NCBI GenBank assembly: GCA_900317855.1
Contig: ONIG01000007.1
Span: 1 to 64,000 of the forward strand
DNA from: an uncultured Eubacteriales bacterium
GTDB taxonomy: Bacteria; Bacillota; Clostridia; Oscillospirales; Oscillospiraceae
Direction: 5' to 3'
DNA: 64,000 nucleotides
Shown: positions 47,885-57,216 of the stretch, piece after piece
Numbering within the stretch: the stretch's first letter is position 1
How the letters are laid out: each line of letters starts with the position of its first letter
Program-made: the position numbers and the translations under genes
The notes under the pieces: model-generated
Told to the model about the DNA's origin: nothing
The model's database searches: none
What the model saw: the letters and a program-made list of their open reading frames with translations, nothing else

Positions 47885-48715
47885 ATGGCAAAGATTTTTG
47901 ATATTTCGGACTTTTCCGCGCCGGAGCTGGACGTGTACGCCCGCCTGACGGAAAACCAGCTCGTCAACCGCGCCGACCCGGCCAACGCCCTCTTCATCGC
48001 CGAGAGCCCGCTCGTGATCGGCCGCGCGCTTGACGCGGGGTGCGTGCCGGTGTCGTTTTTGATGGAGCGCCGCCATATCGACGGCAAGGCGCGCGACATT
48101 CTGGCGCGCTGCCCCGAGGACATCCCGGTTTACGCCGCCGAGCTCGATGTGCTCACGCAGCTGACGGGTTTTCACCTCACGCGCGGCATGCTCTGCGCCA
48201 TGCGCCGCCCGGCGCTGCCGGAGGTCGCCGCCCTGTGCGCGAACGCTGCGCGCGTGGCCGTGCTGGAAAACGTGATGAACCCGACGAACATCGGCGCCAT
48301 CTTTCGATCGGCGGCGGCGCTCGGCGTGGACGCCGTGCTGCTCACGTCGGCGGGCAGCGACCCGCTCTACCGCCGCGCCGTGCGCGTGAGCATGGGCACG
48401 GTCTTTCAGGTGCCGTGGACGTATCTGCCTGCGGATGCCGACTGGCAGGAGACGCTGCACGCGCTCGGCTTTCAGACGGCGGCCATGGCGCTGCGGGACG
48501 ATTCGCTGCGTATTGACGATAAACGCCTGCGCGCCGTGCCGCGCCTCGCCATCGTGCTTGGCACGGAGGGCGACGGGCTGGCATCCAACACGATCGCCGC
48601 GTGCGATTACACGGTGCGCATCCCCATGACGCACGGGGTCGATTCGCTCAATGTGGCCGCGGCGAGCGCCGTCGCGTTTTACCAGCTCGCGCTGCTGCGC
48701 GGCCGCGATACCTGA
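47885..48715 (+). CDS. SpoU/TrmH-family RNA 2'-O-methyltransferase
   Basis: The 276-residue SPOUT enzyme has an N-terminal substrate-binding domain and a C-terminal knot: VLENVMNPTNIGAIFRSAAALG near residue 137 (motif 1), ALRDDSLRI in the middle, VLGTEGDGL near 222 (motif 2) and IPMTHGVDSLNVAAASAVAFY near 245 (motif 3). It methylates ribose 2'-O of rRNA or tRNA; the target nucleotide is not predictable. ATG 47885 is chosen from GAGAGA upstream and from the promoter position. It is a single gene closed by a strong terminator. Confidence 0.93.
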   Translation: MAKIFDISDFSAPELDVYARLTENQLVNRADPANALFIAESPLVIGRALDAGCVPVSFLMERRHIDGKARDILARCPEDIPVYAAELDVLTQLTGFHLTRGMLCAMRRPALPEVAALCANAARVAVLENVMNPTNIGAIFRSAAALGVDAVLLTSAGSDPLYRRAVRVSMGTVFQVPWTYLPADADWQETLHALGFQTAAMALRDDSLRIDDKRLRAVPRLAIVLGTEGDGLASNTIAACDYTVRIPMTHGVDSLNVAAASAVAFYQLALLRGRDT

Positions 48716-48721
48716 AAATGC

Positions 48722-48759
48722 AGATCCCCGGCTTCCGAAACGGAAGCCGGGGATCTTTC
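48722..48759. terminator. Terminator between the methyltransferase and fmdE
   Basis: AGATCCCCGGCTTCCG (48722-48737) pairs perfectly with CGGAAGCCGGGGATCT (48741-48756), then TTT. It separates convergent genes. Confidence 0.9.
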
Positions 48760-48764
48760 TGCGT

Positions 48765-49286
48765 TTATACGTCGAACCGGTCGTAGCTCCCGGCGCAGTC
48801 GAGGCACAGCTTCTGCCCGCCGACGAGACGGATCCAGTTGGCGCCCGTCACCTCGCCGCAGCACGCGCACGGGTAGGAATCAAACAGCCGGGCCGGCTCC
48901 GGCAGCGGGATGGCCGCCGGCTTGATGTCGAACAGGTCGGCCGGCTCCTGCGCCTGATAGTAGGCGAACGATTCCTCGCGCGTCATCCCCTCCGGCCGCG
49001 GCCGGAGCACCAGGCGCACGGACTTGCCCGTGACGCGGTTATAAAACGAAAATGCCTGCTTGCCGCGCATGTGAAACAGCAGGTTGCCCTTGCCGATGCT
49101 GCAGCCGAGCAGCGCCTGAATGGCGTCCACGCCGCAGGCATCGTTTTCCGCGATGCACACGACCTGCTCGTCACCGGAAAAGCTCAGCTCCAGCAGCTCG
49201 GCGGCGTAGCACGCGGCCTTGTAACCGATCGTCAGCCCGCCGCAGGCGTGGCCGTGAAAGGCAACGCATTTTTCCCAATTGGTCAT
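48765..49286 (-). CDS. FmdE-family protein with C-terminal zinc-finger-like cysteines
   Basis: This 173-residue protein matches FmdE, first noted beside molybdenum formylmethanofuran dehydrogenases: VAFHGHACGGLTIGYKAA near the N-terminus and CIAENDACGVDAIQALLGCSIGKGNL near residue 44. The C-terminal part has two CxxC pairs (CACC, CLDC) separated by about 19 residues, a probable Zn ribbon. It overlaps the ABC ATPase stop (ATGA), so it belongs to the importer operon. Its role is unproven; a metal (Mo/W) or cofactor function is inferred. Confidence 0.85.
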   Translation of the reverse strand: MTNWEKCVAFHGHACGGLTIGYKAACYAAELLELSFSGDEQVVCIAENDACGVDAIQALLGCSIGKGNLLFHMRGKQAFSFYNRVTGKSVRLVLRPRPEGMTREESFAYYQAQEPADLFDIKPAAIPLPEPARLFDSYPCACCGEVTGANWIRLVGGQKLCLDCAGSYDRFDV

Positions 49287-50059
49287 GATAGTTTCTCCTT
49301 TTCTTCATCTTCAATGAGTACGAGCGACTGACCCTGCACCTGCACGATGCTGCCCGTCACGCCGTAGACGTCCCGCAGGGCGTCGGCGTCGAAGATCTCC
49401 GCGCCGCCGTAGCGGTACACCTCACCTGCGCGCAGCAGCAGAAAGCGGTCGCAAAACCGCAGCGCGAGGTTCAGGTCGTGGATGACGATCATCGCCGTGA
49501 GGTTCTGCTCGCGGCACAGGTCGCGCGTGATCTGCAGCACCTGATATTGATTGCGGATGTCGAGATTGCTGGTCGGTTCGTCCAGCAGCAGGAGCGTCGG
49601 CTCCTGCGCCAGCGCACGGGCGAGCATGACCTTCTGCCGCTCGCCGCCGGAGAGCCGGTTGAGGAACCGGCCGCGCATGTCCTCCAGATTCAGATAGCGC
49701 ATGGCCTCGTGTACGACGCGGTGGTCGTGCTCCGTCACGCCCCAGGTCATGTATGGACGCCGCCCGAGCATGACCATGTCGTGCACGGTCATCTGCGTGT
49801 CGGGTACGTGCTGTGCCACGAAGGCTACGCGTTTGGCGATCTCCCGGTGGGAGAGCGTGAGCAGGTCCTCGCCGTCGATGCGGCAGTGCCCGCTGTCAGC
49901 CGTGAGGATGCGGTTCATACACTTAAGCAGCGTGCTCTTGCCGACGCCGTTGTTGCCGAGCACGGCCAGAAAGTGCCCGTCCTCCAGTTCGAAGCTCACG
50001 TCGCGGAGGATTGGCCGCCCGCCCTTGTAGTGATAGCAGAGATGGTCCACACAAATCAT
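49283..50059 (-). CDS. FecCD-type ABC importer, ATP-binding protein
   Basis: The 258-residue ATPase has Walker A GNNGVGKST near residue 36, signature LSGGERQKVMLARAL near 138, Walker B LLLLDEPTSNLD near 158 and switch His in MIVIHDLNLALRF near 191. This is the FecE/BtuD/FhuC subgroup that powers uptake of metal chelates, corrinoids or oxyanions. ATG 50059 has GGAGGGG upstream and overlaps the permease stop (ATGA). A long upstream in-frame extension into the permease is rejected. Confidence 0.93.
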   Translation of the reverse strand: MICVDHLCYHYKGGRPILRDVSFELEDGHFLAVLGNNGVGKSTLLKCMNRILTADSGHCRIDGEDLLTLSHREIAKRVAFVAQHVPDTQMTVHDMVMLGRRPYMTWGVTEHDHRVVHEAMRYLNLEDMRGRFLNRLSGGERQKVMLARALAQEPTLLLLDEPTSNLDIRNQYQVLQITRDLCREQNLTAMIVIHDLNLALRFCDRFLLLRAGEVYRYGGAEIFDADALRDVYGVTGSIVQVQGQSLVLIEDEEKEKLS

Positions 50060-51111
50060 GTCCGGCCCCTCCCCTTGAACAGCAGATACAAAAACAGCGG
50101 GCCGCCAAGAAACGCTGTCAGCGCGCCGATCGGCAGAATAACGGGCATGATGACCACGCGCGCGGCCAGATCGCTCAGCAGCAGCAGCGCTGCGCCGGCG
50201 AGTACGGAGCCGGGGATGAGATAGATATAGTTGTTGCCGACGACCATGCGCACGATGTGCGGCGCGACGAGGCCGATGAAGTTGATAAGGCCGACGTGCG
50301 ACACGATCACCGAGCAGACAAAGCACGTGAGCACGACATTCGTCAGCGTCAGCCGCCGGACGTGAATGCCGAGGCTCAGCGCCGTCTCCTCGCCGGAGAG
50401 CAGGGCATTATAGTCCCAGCGGTGCAGGTAACAGTAGCCGATCAGCACCAGCACGGCCAGCGCCATGCCGCGCAGAGACTGCCAGTCCGTACTGCCGAGG
50501 TCGCCAAACGTCCAGAACACGAGTGACGAGAGCGCGACCTCGTCGGCAAAGTATTGCAGCAGCGTGGTCGCACCGGTCAGCATGGAGCTGATGGCGACGC
50601 CGGCGAGCACGATGCCCTCCGAGGAGATCTGCTTGAACTGGCTCAGCCCCAGGATGACGGCCGCGACGAGCAGCGAGCCGAGAAATGAGCACAGCGGGAT
50701 AGCCCAGCTGCCGGTCTGGCTCAGGCCGAGGCCGATGATGGCGACGGCCGCGCCGAATGTCGCGCCCTGCGACACGCCGAGCGTGGAGGCCGAGGCCAGC
50801 GGATTGCGCAGCACGGCCTGCAGGATGCACCCGGCCAGCCCCAGCCCCGCGCCGGCGACCATGGCGGTACAGATGCGCGGCAGGCGGTTATTGCGGATGA
50901 CGAGATTGATCTTCGCGTCTGATGCCCGGCCGAAGATGCCCCGGATGAGCTCGGCGGCCGGCGTGTTGTAAGACCCGGCGCGCAGCGACAAAAAGAACGC
51001 GAGCGCCAGAATGGCCGCCAGCAGGACCAGAAAGCGGATGCTTCTGGCGCGGTTGCGGCTGTAGTCGGAATCGTGCGGCTTATGCGCCGAGTGTGATGGC
51101 ACGGAATGCAT
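50056..51111 (-). CDS. FecCD-family ABC importer permease
   Basis: This 351-residue permease has about ten membrane helices and the FecCD hallmarks: RLPRICTAMVAGAGLGLAGCILQAVLRNPLASASTLGVSQG and the C-terminal GLINFIGLVAPHIVRMVVG with the ATPase-contacting loop. It forms a homodimeric channel. The N-terminus overlaps the binding-protein stop by 32 bp. Substrate class: chelated iron, vitamin B12, heme or molybdate/tungstate, as in family members. Confidence 0.93.
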   Translation of the reverse strand: MHSVPSHSAHKPHDSDYSRNRARSIRFLVLLAAILALAFFLSLRAGSYNTPAAELIRGIFGRASDAKINLVIRNNRLPRICTAMVAGAGLGLAGCILQAVLRNPLASASTLGVSQGATFGAAVAIIGLGLSQTGSWAIPLCSFLGSLLVAAVILGLSQFKQISSEGIVLAGVAISSMLTGATTLLQYFADEVALSSLVFWTFGDLGSTDWQSLRGMALAVLVLIGYCYLHRWDYNALLSGEETALSLGIHVRRLTLTNVVLTCFVCSVIVSHVGLINFIGLVAPHIVRMVVGNNYIYLIPGSVLAGAALLLLSDLAARVVIMPVILPIGALTAFLGGPLFLYLLFKGRGRT

Positions 51112-52171
51112 ACCCGGCCTCCTTTAGATCGGGATAGGGGTTGGAGCCGAGCAGCTCCGTGAAGATCTCGCCGGCCTTGGCATCGGGGTCAATATTGGCA
51201 AACTGCTCCGGATACAGCACGCAGGCGGCGTAATAGGCATCGGCCAGCGCCGTCTCCAGATTGGAGGCCGAGGAGCGGAACGAGATCTGCGAATAGACCT
51301 TGCCGCTGCGCACGGCGGTGAGGCTGTTATAAAAAGCCGGGTTGGCCTGATAATCTTCGTTGATCAGGGGCATACCATTAAAGTCCAGGAAGATCACGTC
51401 CGGGTCCCAGGTGAGCACCTGCTCGGTGTCAATGTTGAACGCGCCGGTCTGCCCGGTCGTGTCGGCGAGGTTTTTGGCGTGGATGAGCGCAAACGGGCCG
51501 TAGCCTGCCTCCGTGCCCTCAAAGCCGTGCTGCCCCTTGAAGGACACGCCGCCGACATAGACGGACGGCTTCTGATCGTCTGCAATCTTGGCCGTGCGCG
51601 TGTCGAGGTCGGTCTGGATGCCCTTGAGGTACTTGGTCAGCTCCTGCGCGCGCGTTTCCAGCCCGTAGAGCTCGCCGAGCAGACGGATGGTCTCATAGGC
51701 CGCATCGTCGAGCGTGGTGTCGCTGCCGGGCACGACAAAGACCGGGATGCCGGTCTTGCCGGACAGCTCATCTGCGTCGCATGAGGCATAGGCACTCATG
51801 ACGATGACCTGCGGCGCGACGTCGATGATCTGCTCCACATACGGCTCGCCGTTCGTGCCGGTGACGGGCAGGTCCTTGAATTTATCGAAGTTCACGTAGT
51901 TATACAGGCGGCTCATGCCGGCCTTAGTCTCATAGTCCTCCACGCCGACCACGCGGTCAGACGCGCCGACATAGCAGCTGTAGCGCAGCGCGCCGACGCC
52001 GACGCACACGACGCGCTCTACCTTGTCGGGTATGGTTACGGTGCGGTTTTTGCTGTCCGTGATCGTGCGGGTGCCAGCGGTGTCACCGGTGCTTGTTTTC
52101 CCGCCGCAGGCCGTGCAGGCCAGCAGCATCAGGACTGCCAGCAGCAGGCAGATGATATTGCGTTTTTTCAT
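51080..52171 (-). CDS. ABC importer substrate-binding lipoprotein (FecB/BtuF type)
   Basis: This 363-residue lipoprotein has a signal peptide with lipobox LACTAC (Cys near 19-22) and a two-lobed cluster A-type fold: RTITDSKNRTVTIPDKVERVVCVG at the N-lobe start, IIDVAPQVIVMSAYASCDADEL in the centre and DPDVIFLDFNG in the C-lobe. It belongs to the periplasmic-binding protein 2 family for iron chelates, B12 or molybdate. ATG 52171 is preferred, with GAGG 9 nt upstream; in-frame ATGs at 52180 and 52186 and longer upstream forms are less well placed. Confidence 0.9.
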   Translation of the reverse strand: MKKRNIICLLLAVLMLLACTACGGKTSTGDTAGTRTITDSKNRTVTIPDKVERVVCVGVGALRYSCYVGASDRVVGVEDYETKAGMSRLYNYVNFDKFKDLPVTGTNGEPYVEQIIDVAPQVIVMSAYASCDADELSGKTGIPVFVVPGSDTTLDDAAYETIRLLGELYGLETRAQELTKYLKGIQTDLDTRTAKIADDQKPSVYVGGVSFKGQHGFEGTEAGYGPFALIHAKNLADTTGQTGAFNIDTEQVLTWDPDVIFLDFNGMPLINEDYQANPAFYNSLTAVRSGKVYSQISFRSSASNLETALADAYYAACVLYPEQFANIDPDAKAGEIFTELLGSNPYPDLKEAGYAFRAITLGA

Positions 52172-52223
52172 GCGTTCCATCCTCATTTCCTGTTGTTTGC
52201 CCCGTTTCCGGAGCGCTGCCACC

Positions 52224-52252
52224 AGTATACCGGACGGGCAGCAGCCGCGTAA
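52224..52252 (-). promoter_or_regulatory. Promoter of the FecBCD-FmdE operon
   Basis: On the minus strand: TTACGC (complement 52247-52252), 17 bp, TATACT (complement 52224-52229), 50 bp upstream of the binding-protein start. Confidence 0.5.
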
Positions 52253-52390
52253 GCGCCCTGGGGGGATGAAAAGTTGCACAGTTTTTTTCACGATTTTTCG
52301 CTGACGAGCAAATGGAATCTGACCGTTTTTCGACACAAACAAATAAAATTGTATATAAATGTGAAGAAATTTACGCAATGCAGCGGTATT

Positions 52391-52437
52391 TTACAATTTT
52401 ACACGCATTTTACATAAGCGCTCTTTTCGTTTTTACA
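52391..52437 (+). promoter_or_regulatory. Candidate Pho box of the pst operon
   Basis: TTACA occurs at 52391, 52399, 52410 and 52433. The pair at 52399 and 52410 is spaced 11 bp, one helical turn, as in PhoP direct-repeat sites of Firmicutes (TTAACA-like repeats every 11 bp), and the last is about two turns further. A candidate -10 TATTCT is at 52447-52452. The rest of the 341-bp gap is AT-rich and has no gene; the repeats lie in a divergent region shared with the FecBCD promoter. Confidence 0.5.
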
Positions 52438-52512
52438 TCCCCTGCGTATTCTGTGAAGCGTAGGGAACAAAAAACCAAAATCAAAATTGAAGTTCGAAAG
52501 GAGCACTTCATC

Positions 52513-53343
52513 TTGAAAAAGATCATTACCATTCTGTGTGCCGTCGTCATGGCGCTCTCGCTGTTTGCGGGCTGCGGCCAGAAGGCGGACGACAACAACA
52601 CGGCCGCTGCCGGCGGCACGGTCGCGACCGACGGTTCCACCTCGATGGAAAAAGTCATCGGCGCGCTGGGCGAATCCTTCATGGAAGCAAACTCGGGCAC
52701 GACCTTCACCTATAACCCGACCGGCTCCGGCTCCGGCATCCAGGCCGTCTCCGAAGGCCGCTGCGACATCGGCCTGTCGAGCCGCGCGCTCAAGGACGAC
52801 GAAAAGGCCTCCGGTCTGAAGGAGACCACCCTCGCCCTCGACGGCATCGCCATCATCGTCAACCCACAGAACCCCGTTCAGGACCTGACTCTGGAGCAGA
52901 TCGCCAAGATCTACACCGGTGAGATCACCAACTGGAAGGATGTCGGCGGCGAGGATGCCGAGATCGTCCGCATCGGCCGCGAGGCCGGCAGCGGCACGCG
53001 CGACGGCTTCGAGTCCATCACCGACACGAAGGACGTCTGCCAGTACCGTCAGGAGCTGACCTCCACGGGCGACGTCATCGCCACCGTGTCCCAGAACCCG
53101 AACGCCATCGGCTATGCTTCCCTGGCTGCCATCAAGGACAGCGTCAAGGCCCTGACCGTCAACGGTGTGGCCCCGACGGAAGCGACCGTCAAGGACGGCA
53201 CCTACCTCGTGCAGCGTCCGTTCGTCCTCGTGACGAAGGAAGGCGCTGCCCTGAGCGAGACCGCGCAGAAGTTCTTCGACTTCGCGACCTCTGCGGACGC
53301 CGCGTCCATCATCTCCGCGGCGGGCGCAGTCCCGGTGGCCTGA
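52513..53343 (+). CDS. pstS: Phosphate ABC importer, substrate-binding protein
   Basis: The 276-residue lipoprotein has a signal peptide with lipobox FAGC (Cys 21) and PstS-type phosphate-binding segments: DGSTSMEKVIGALGESFM near residue 43, PTGSGSGIQAVSEGRCDIGLSSR near 72, and IVNPQNPVQDLTLEQIAKIYTGEITNW, plus REAGSGTRDGFESI near 160. It delivers phosphate to PstCA. The start is TTG 52513 because GGAG precedes it and no ATG lies near the signal peptide. It is the first gene of the seven-gene pst-pho operon. Confidence 0.93.
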   Translation: MKKIITILCAVVMALSLFAGCGQKADDNNTAAAGGTVATDGSTSMEKVIGALGESFMEANSGTTFTYNPTGSGSGIQAVSEGRCDIGLSSRALKDDEKASGLKETTLALDGIAIIVNPQNPVQDLTLEQIAKIYTGEITNWKDVGGEDAEIVRIGREAGSGTRDGFESITDTKDVCQYRQELTSTGDVIATVSQNPNAIGYASLAAIKDSVKALTVNGVAPTEATVKDGTYLVQRPFVLVTKEGAALSETAQKFFDFATSADAASIISAAGAVPVA

Positions 53344-53406
53344 ACCACAGACAAGCGTACAGGCGGCTGGTGACCAGCCGCCTTTCGCATATACAGAGGT
53401 GCTGAT

Positions 53407-54282
53407 ATGAAAAAGAGATCTCAAGTTCTGGAGACGGTCGTGCATGGCGTGTTTCTGCTCCTTGGCCTCATTACCGTCGGGTGTGTGCTGCTCATCAGCG
53501 TGTACCTGATTGTCTCCGGCATCCCCGCCATCCGGCAGATCGGGCTCGTCCCGTTCCTGTTCGGCAAGACGTGGGCATCCACGGCGGCTGAGCCGTCGTA
53601 CGGTATTCTGCCGTTCATTCTGACAAGTGTATACGGCACGGCCGGGGCCATCGTGCTCGGCGTGCCGCTGGGGTTCCTGACGGCCGTGTATCTGGCGAAG
53701 GTCGCCCCGCCACGGCTCAAGACCGTGCTCGAATCAGCCGTGAGCCTGCTCGCCGGCATCCCGTCGGTCGTCTACGGTCTTGTGGGTATGCTCGTGCTCG
53801 TGCCGGGCATCCGCAGGGTGTTCCACCTGGCGGACGGCGCGAGCCTGCTCGCCGCCATTATCGTGCTGGCGATCATGATCCTGCCGTCGATCATCAAGGT
53901 ATCCGTCACCGCGCTCGAGGCCGTGCCGCCCGAGTATGAGGACGCGTCGCTCGCGCTCGGCGCGACGCCGATCGAGACGTATTTCAAGATTTCCGTCCCG
54001 GCGGCGAAGAGCGGCATTGCCGCTGCCGTCGTGCTCGGCGTCGGCCGCGCCATCGGCGAGGCCATGGCCGTCATGATGGTGTCGGGCAACGTGCCGAACA
54101 TGCCGACGCTGTTTCAGAGCGTGCGCTTTCTGACCACCGCCGTCGCCAGCGAAATGTCCTACTCCGGCGGCCTGCAGCGGCAGGCACTGTTTTCCATCGC
54201 GCTGGTGCTGTTTTTGTTCATCATGCTCATCAACGCCACGCTCAATTTCTTCCTCAAGCGCAATCAGGAGGGGGACAAATGA
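53407..54282 (+). CDS. pstC: Phosphate ABC importer permease
   Basis: The 291-residue permease has six or so membrane helices, an extracellular GKTWASTAAEPSYGILPFILTSVYGT segment typical of PstC, and the EAA loop (GATPIETYFKISVPAAKSGI) that contacts PstB. With PstA it forms the channel. It follows pstS by 63 nt and overlaps pstA by 4 nt. Confidence 0.95.
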   Translation: MKKRSQVLETVVHGVFLLLGLITVGCVLLISVYLIVSGIPAIRQIGLVPFLFGKTWASTAAEPSYGILPFILTSVYGTAGAIVLGVPLGFLTAVYLAKVAPPRLKTVLESAVSLLAGIPSVVYGLVGMLVLVPGIRRVFHLADGASLLAAIIVLAIMILPSIIKVSVTALEAVPPEYEDASLALGATPIETYFKISVPAAKSGIAAAVVLGVGRAIGEAMAVMMVSGNVPNMPTLFQSVRFLTTAVASEMSYSGGLQRQALFSIALVLFLFIMLINATLNFFLKRNQEGDK

Positions 54283-55142
54283 AAAAGAAAGCCATTTCCG
54301 GCAGCCGCAGGGCCTATATCCTCACCATGCGCATCCTCATGGGCGCGGCGGCCGTGATCACGGCGGCGCTCGTGCTGTTTCTGATCGCCTATGTGCTCAT
54401 CAAGGGCCTGCCGAACGTGTCGTGGACGCTGCTGTCCACCGCGCCGAGCTACCTGTCCGACCGCATCGGCATCCTGCCGGATATTCTCAACACGCTCTAT
54501 ATCGTCATCGCGACGCTGCTCATCGTCCTGCCGCTCGGCGTCGGCGCGGCCATCTACCTGACCGAGTACGCCACGAACCGCCGGCTCATCGGCGCCATCG
54601 AGTATGCGGCCGAGACGCTCTCCGGCATCCCGTCCATTATCTACGGCCTTGTGGGCATGCTGTTTTTCTGCCAGTTTCTGAACATGAAAACATCGCTGCT
54701 GGCCGGCGCGCTCACGCTCGTCATCATGAATCTGCCGACCATCATGCGCACCACGCAGGAGAGCTTAAAGACCGTGCCGCAGAGCTACCGTGAGGGCGCG
54801 TTCGGCCTCGGCGCGGGCAAGTGGCGCGTCATCCGCACCGTGGTGCTGCCCGGCTGCGTGGACGGCGTCATCACCGGCTGCATCCTGTCCGTCGGCCGCA
54901 TTCTCGGCGAGTCGGCCGCGCTGCTGTTCACGGCGGGCTTTGCCCACGCGCTCAACGGCTTCTTTGAAGGGCTGAGCAGCGCGGGCGCCACGCTCACCGT
55001 CGCGCTTTACGTCTACGCCAAGGAGCAGGGTCAGTTCGATGTGGCCTTTGCCATCGCCGCCATTTTGATGATCCTTACACTGCTTATCAACGGCGCGGCC
55101 ACGCTCGTTGAGAGATACTTCAGGAGGAAAAGAAGTCTATGA
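54279..55142 (+). CDS. pstA: Phosphate ABC importer permease
   Basis: The 287-residue PstA has about six membrane helices, the PstA-type [16 protein letters not shown] segment after the first periplasmic loop, [22 protein letters not shown], and the EAA loop [23 protein letters not shown]. It overlaps both pstC and pstB by 4 nt, as in tightly coupled pst operons. Confidence 0.95.
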   Translation: MKKKAISGSRRAYILTMRILMGAAAVITAALVLFLIAYVLIKGLPNVSWTLLSTAPSYLSDRIGILPDILNTLYIVIATLLIVLPLGVGAAIYLTEYATNRRLIGAIEYAAETLSGIPSIIYGLVGMLFFCQFLNMKTSLLAGALTLVIMNLPTIMRTTQESLKTVPQSYREGAFGLGAGKWRVIRTVVLPGCVDGVITGCILSVGRILGESAALLFTAGFAHALNGFFEGLSSAGATLTVALYVYAKEQGQFDVAFAIAAILMILTLLINGAATLVERYFRRKRSL

Positions 55143-55894
55143 GTGACATTATGACAGTCCAGGGCCTGGATCTCTGGTACGGGGACCATCAGGCACTGCA
55201 CGATATCAGTATGAACATCCCCGAAAAGAGCATCACGGCGCTCATCGGGCCGTCCGGCTGCGGCAAATCCACGTTTCTCAAAACGCTCAACCGCATGAAC
55301 GACCTCATCCCGGGCGTGAAGATTACGGGCGATGTGCGCTACCGCGATCAGGACATTTTTGCCGCCGGCACGGACGTCAACGAGCTGCGGCGCGAGATCG
55401 GCATGGTCTTTCAGAAGCCGAACCCGTTTCCGATGAGCATCTACGACAATATCGCCTACGGCCCGCGCACGCACGGCATCAAAAGCCGCGCAAAGCTCGA
55501 CGAGATCGTCGAAAAGTCCCTGCGCGGCGCGGCCATCTGGGACGAGGTGAAAGACCGCCTGAAGAAAAACGCCCTCGGCCTCTCCGGCGGCCAGCAGCAG
55601 CGTCTGTGCATCGCCCGCGCGCTCGCGGTCGAGCCGGAGGTGCTGCTCATGGACGAACCCACGAGCGCGCTCGACCCGATCTCCACGTCGAAGATCGAGG
55701 AGCTGGCCATGCAGCTCAAGGAGCAGTACACGATCGTCATCGTCACGCACAACATGCAGCAGGCGGTGCGTATCTCCGACCGCACGGCGTTTTTCCTGCT
55801 CGGCGAGCTTGTCGAGTGCGGCGACACGCAGCAGCTGTTCTCGCAGCCGCAGGATAAGCGCACGGAGGATTACATCACAGGGAGGTTTGGCTAA
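55139..55894 (+). CDS. pstB: Phosphate ABC importer ATP-binding protein
   Basis: This 251-residue ATPase has Walker [11 protein letters not shown] near residue 40, [14 protein letters not shown] typical of PstB, signature [15 protein letters not shown] near 148, Walker [16 protein letters not shown] near 167 and switch [15 protein letters not shown] near 200. It is closely followed by phoU (one-base overlap). Confidence 0.97.
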   Translation: MSDIMTVQGLDLWYGDHQALHDISMNIPEKSITALIGPSGCGKSTFLKTLNRMNDLIPGVKITGDVRYRDQDIFAAGTDVNELRREIGMVFQKPNPFPMSIYDNIAYGPRTHGIKSRAKLDEIVEKSLRGAAIWDEVKDRLKKNALGLSGGQQQRLCIARALAVEPEVLLMDEPTSALDPISTSKIEELAMQLKEQYTIVIVTHNMQQAVRISDRTAFFLLGELVECGDTQQLFSQPQDKRTEDYITGRFG

Positions 55895-56538
55895 TGAGAA
55901 GCCGGTTTGATGAACAGCTCGCGCTCCTGAACAAGGAGATGATCGAGATGGGCGCACTGTGCGAGGAGGTCATCGCGCTCGCGTCCAAGGCCCTTACGGA
56001 GGCGGATCCGGAGCTGGCAAAGCGGGTTGCGCCGCTCGATGCCGAGATCGACCAGAAAGAGCGCAACATCGAGTCGCTGTGCCTCAAGCTCCTGCTCCAG
56101 CAGCAGCCCGTCGCGCGCGACCTGCGCCAGATCTCGGCGGCGCTGAAGATGATCACGGACATGGAGCGCATCGGCGACCAGGCCGAGGACATTGCGGAGA
56201 TCATCCAGTTTCTCGCCGGCCGTTCGGCGGAAAATGACGATCTGCTGCGCGAAATGGCCCGCTCGACCATCCGTATGGTCACAGAAAGTGTTGACGCTTA
56301 CGTTCAGCGTGATACAATGCTGGCAGAGACGGTCATTGCCGAGGACGATGTCGTGGACAACGCCTTCGATGAGGTCAAGCGCCGGCTGATCGACAAGATC
56401 GCCGCCCACCCCGACGACGGGGAGTACGCGCTCGACCTGCTCATGATCGCCAAATACTTCGAGCGCATCGGCGACCACGCGACGAACATCGCCGAGTGGG
56501 TGATCTTCTCGGTCACCGGGGTGCACAAGGAGGGGTAA
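55894..56538 (+). CDS. phoU: Phosphate signalling protein PhoU
   Basis: The 214-residue protein is a tandem three-helix bundle with the PhoU metal-binding repeats: the first ([21 protein letters not shown]) and second halves each contain an Asp/Glu-rich E(D)xxxD motif, as in [15 protein letters not shown] (residue about 89) and [15 protein letters not shown] (about 190). PhoU links Pst transport activity to the sensor kinase and represses phosphate uptake in excess phosphate. It sits between pstB and the phoPR genes. Confidence 0.96.
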   Translation: MRSRFDEQLALLNKEMIEMGALCEEVIALASKALTEADPELAKRVAPLDAEIDQKERNIESLCLKLLLQQQPVARDLRQISAALKMITDMERIGDQAEDIAEIIQFLAGRSAENDDLLREMARSTIRMVTESVDAYVQRDTMLAETVIAEDDVVDNAFDEVKRRLIDKIAAHPDDGEYALDLLMIAKYFERIGDHATNIAEWVIFSVTGVHKEG

Positions 56539-56541
56539 GCC

Positions 56542-57216
56542 ATGATCTGGTGTGTGGAGGACGACGCCAGCATCCGCGACATTGAGGTCTATACGCTCTC
56601 GTCCACGGGGTTTGACGCCCGCGGCTTTGCCGACGGTGTCTCGTTCTGGGCGGCGCTCCAGACGGAGAAGCCCGATCTGGTCGTGCTCGACGTGATGCTG
56701 CCCGGCGTGGACGGCATCGAGCTGCTGAAGCGCATGAAGGCGTCTGCGGAGCTGCGCACCATCCCGGTCGTTATGGCCACGGCCAAGGGCGCGGAGTACG
56801 ACAAGATCCGCGGCCTCGACCTGGGCGCGGACTACTATCTCGTCAAGCCGTTCGGCGTGATGGAGCTTGTGTCCTGCGTCAAGGCGGTACTGCGCCGCTG
56901 CCAGCCGGAAAAGGCTGCGCATCTGCTGCGCAGCGGCGGGCTCGTCGTCGATCTGAACGCACACACGGTCACGGTCGACGGCGCGCGCGTCGCGCTTACG
57001 TATAAAGAATTTGAACTTCTGCGCCTGTTTCTGTCCCATCCGGGCATGGCGTTCACGCGCGACCAGCTCTTTCAGGAGATCTGGGGCATGGACTACTGCG
57101 GCGAGACCCGCACGGTCGACATGCACATCCGGACGCTCCGGCAGAAGCTCGGCCCCTACGGACGGCGGATCGAAACGGTGCGCAATGTTGGCTACCGCAT
57201 GGAGGCGACGACATGA
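56542..57216 (+). CDS. phoP: Phosphate-response regulator, OmpR/PhoB family
   Basis: The 224-residue regulator has a receiver domain (acidic pair in VEDDASIRD near residue 5, phosphoacceptor Asp in VLDVMLPGVDG near 49, Thr in VVMATAKG near 77, Lys in YYLVKPF near 101) and an OmpR-type winged helix (about 130-222; YKEFELLRLFLSHPGMAFTRDQLF, ETRTVDMHIRTLRQKLG). As the third regulatory gene after pst and phoU, it is the likely activator of the Pho boxes upstream of pstS. It overlaps the kinase gene by 4 nt. Confidence 0.94.
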   Translation: MIWCVEDDASIRDIEVYTLSSTGFDARGFADGVSFWAALQTEKPDLVVLDVMLPGVDGIELLKRMKASAELRTIPVVMATAKGAEYDKIRGLDLGADYYLVKPFGVMELVSCVKAVLRRCQPEKAAHLLRSGGLVVDLNAHTVTVDGARVALTYKEFELLRLFLSHPGMAFTRDQLFQEIWGMDYCGETRTVDMHIRTLRQKLGPYGRRIETVRNVGYRMEATT

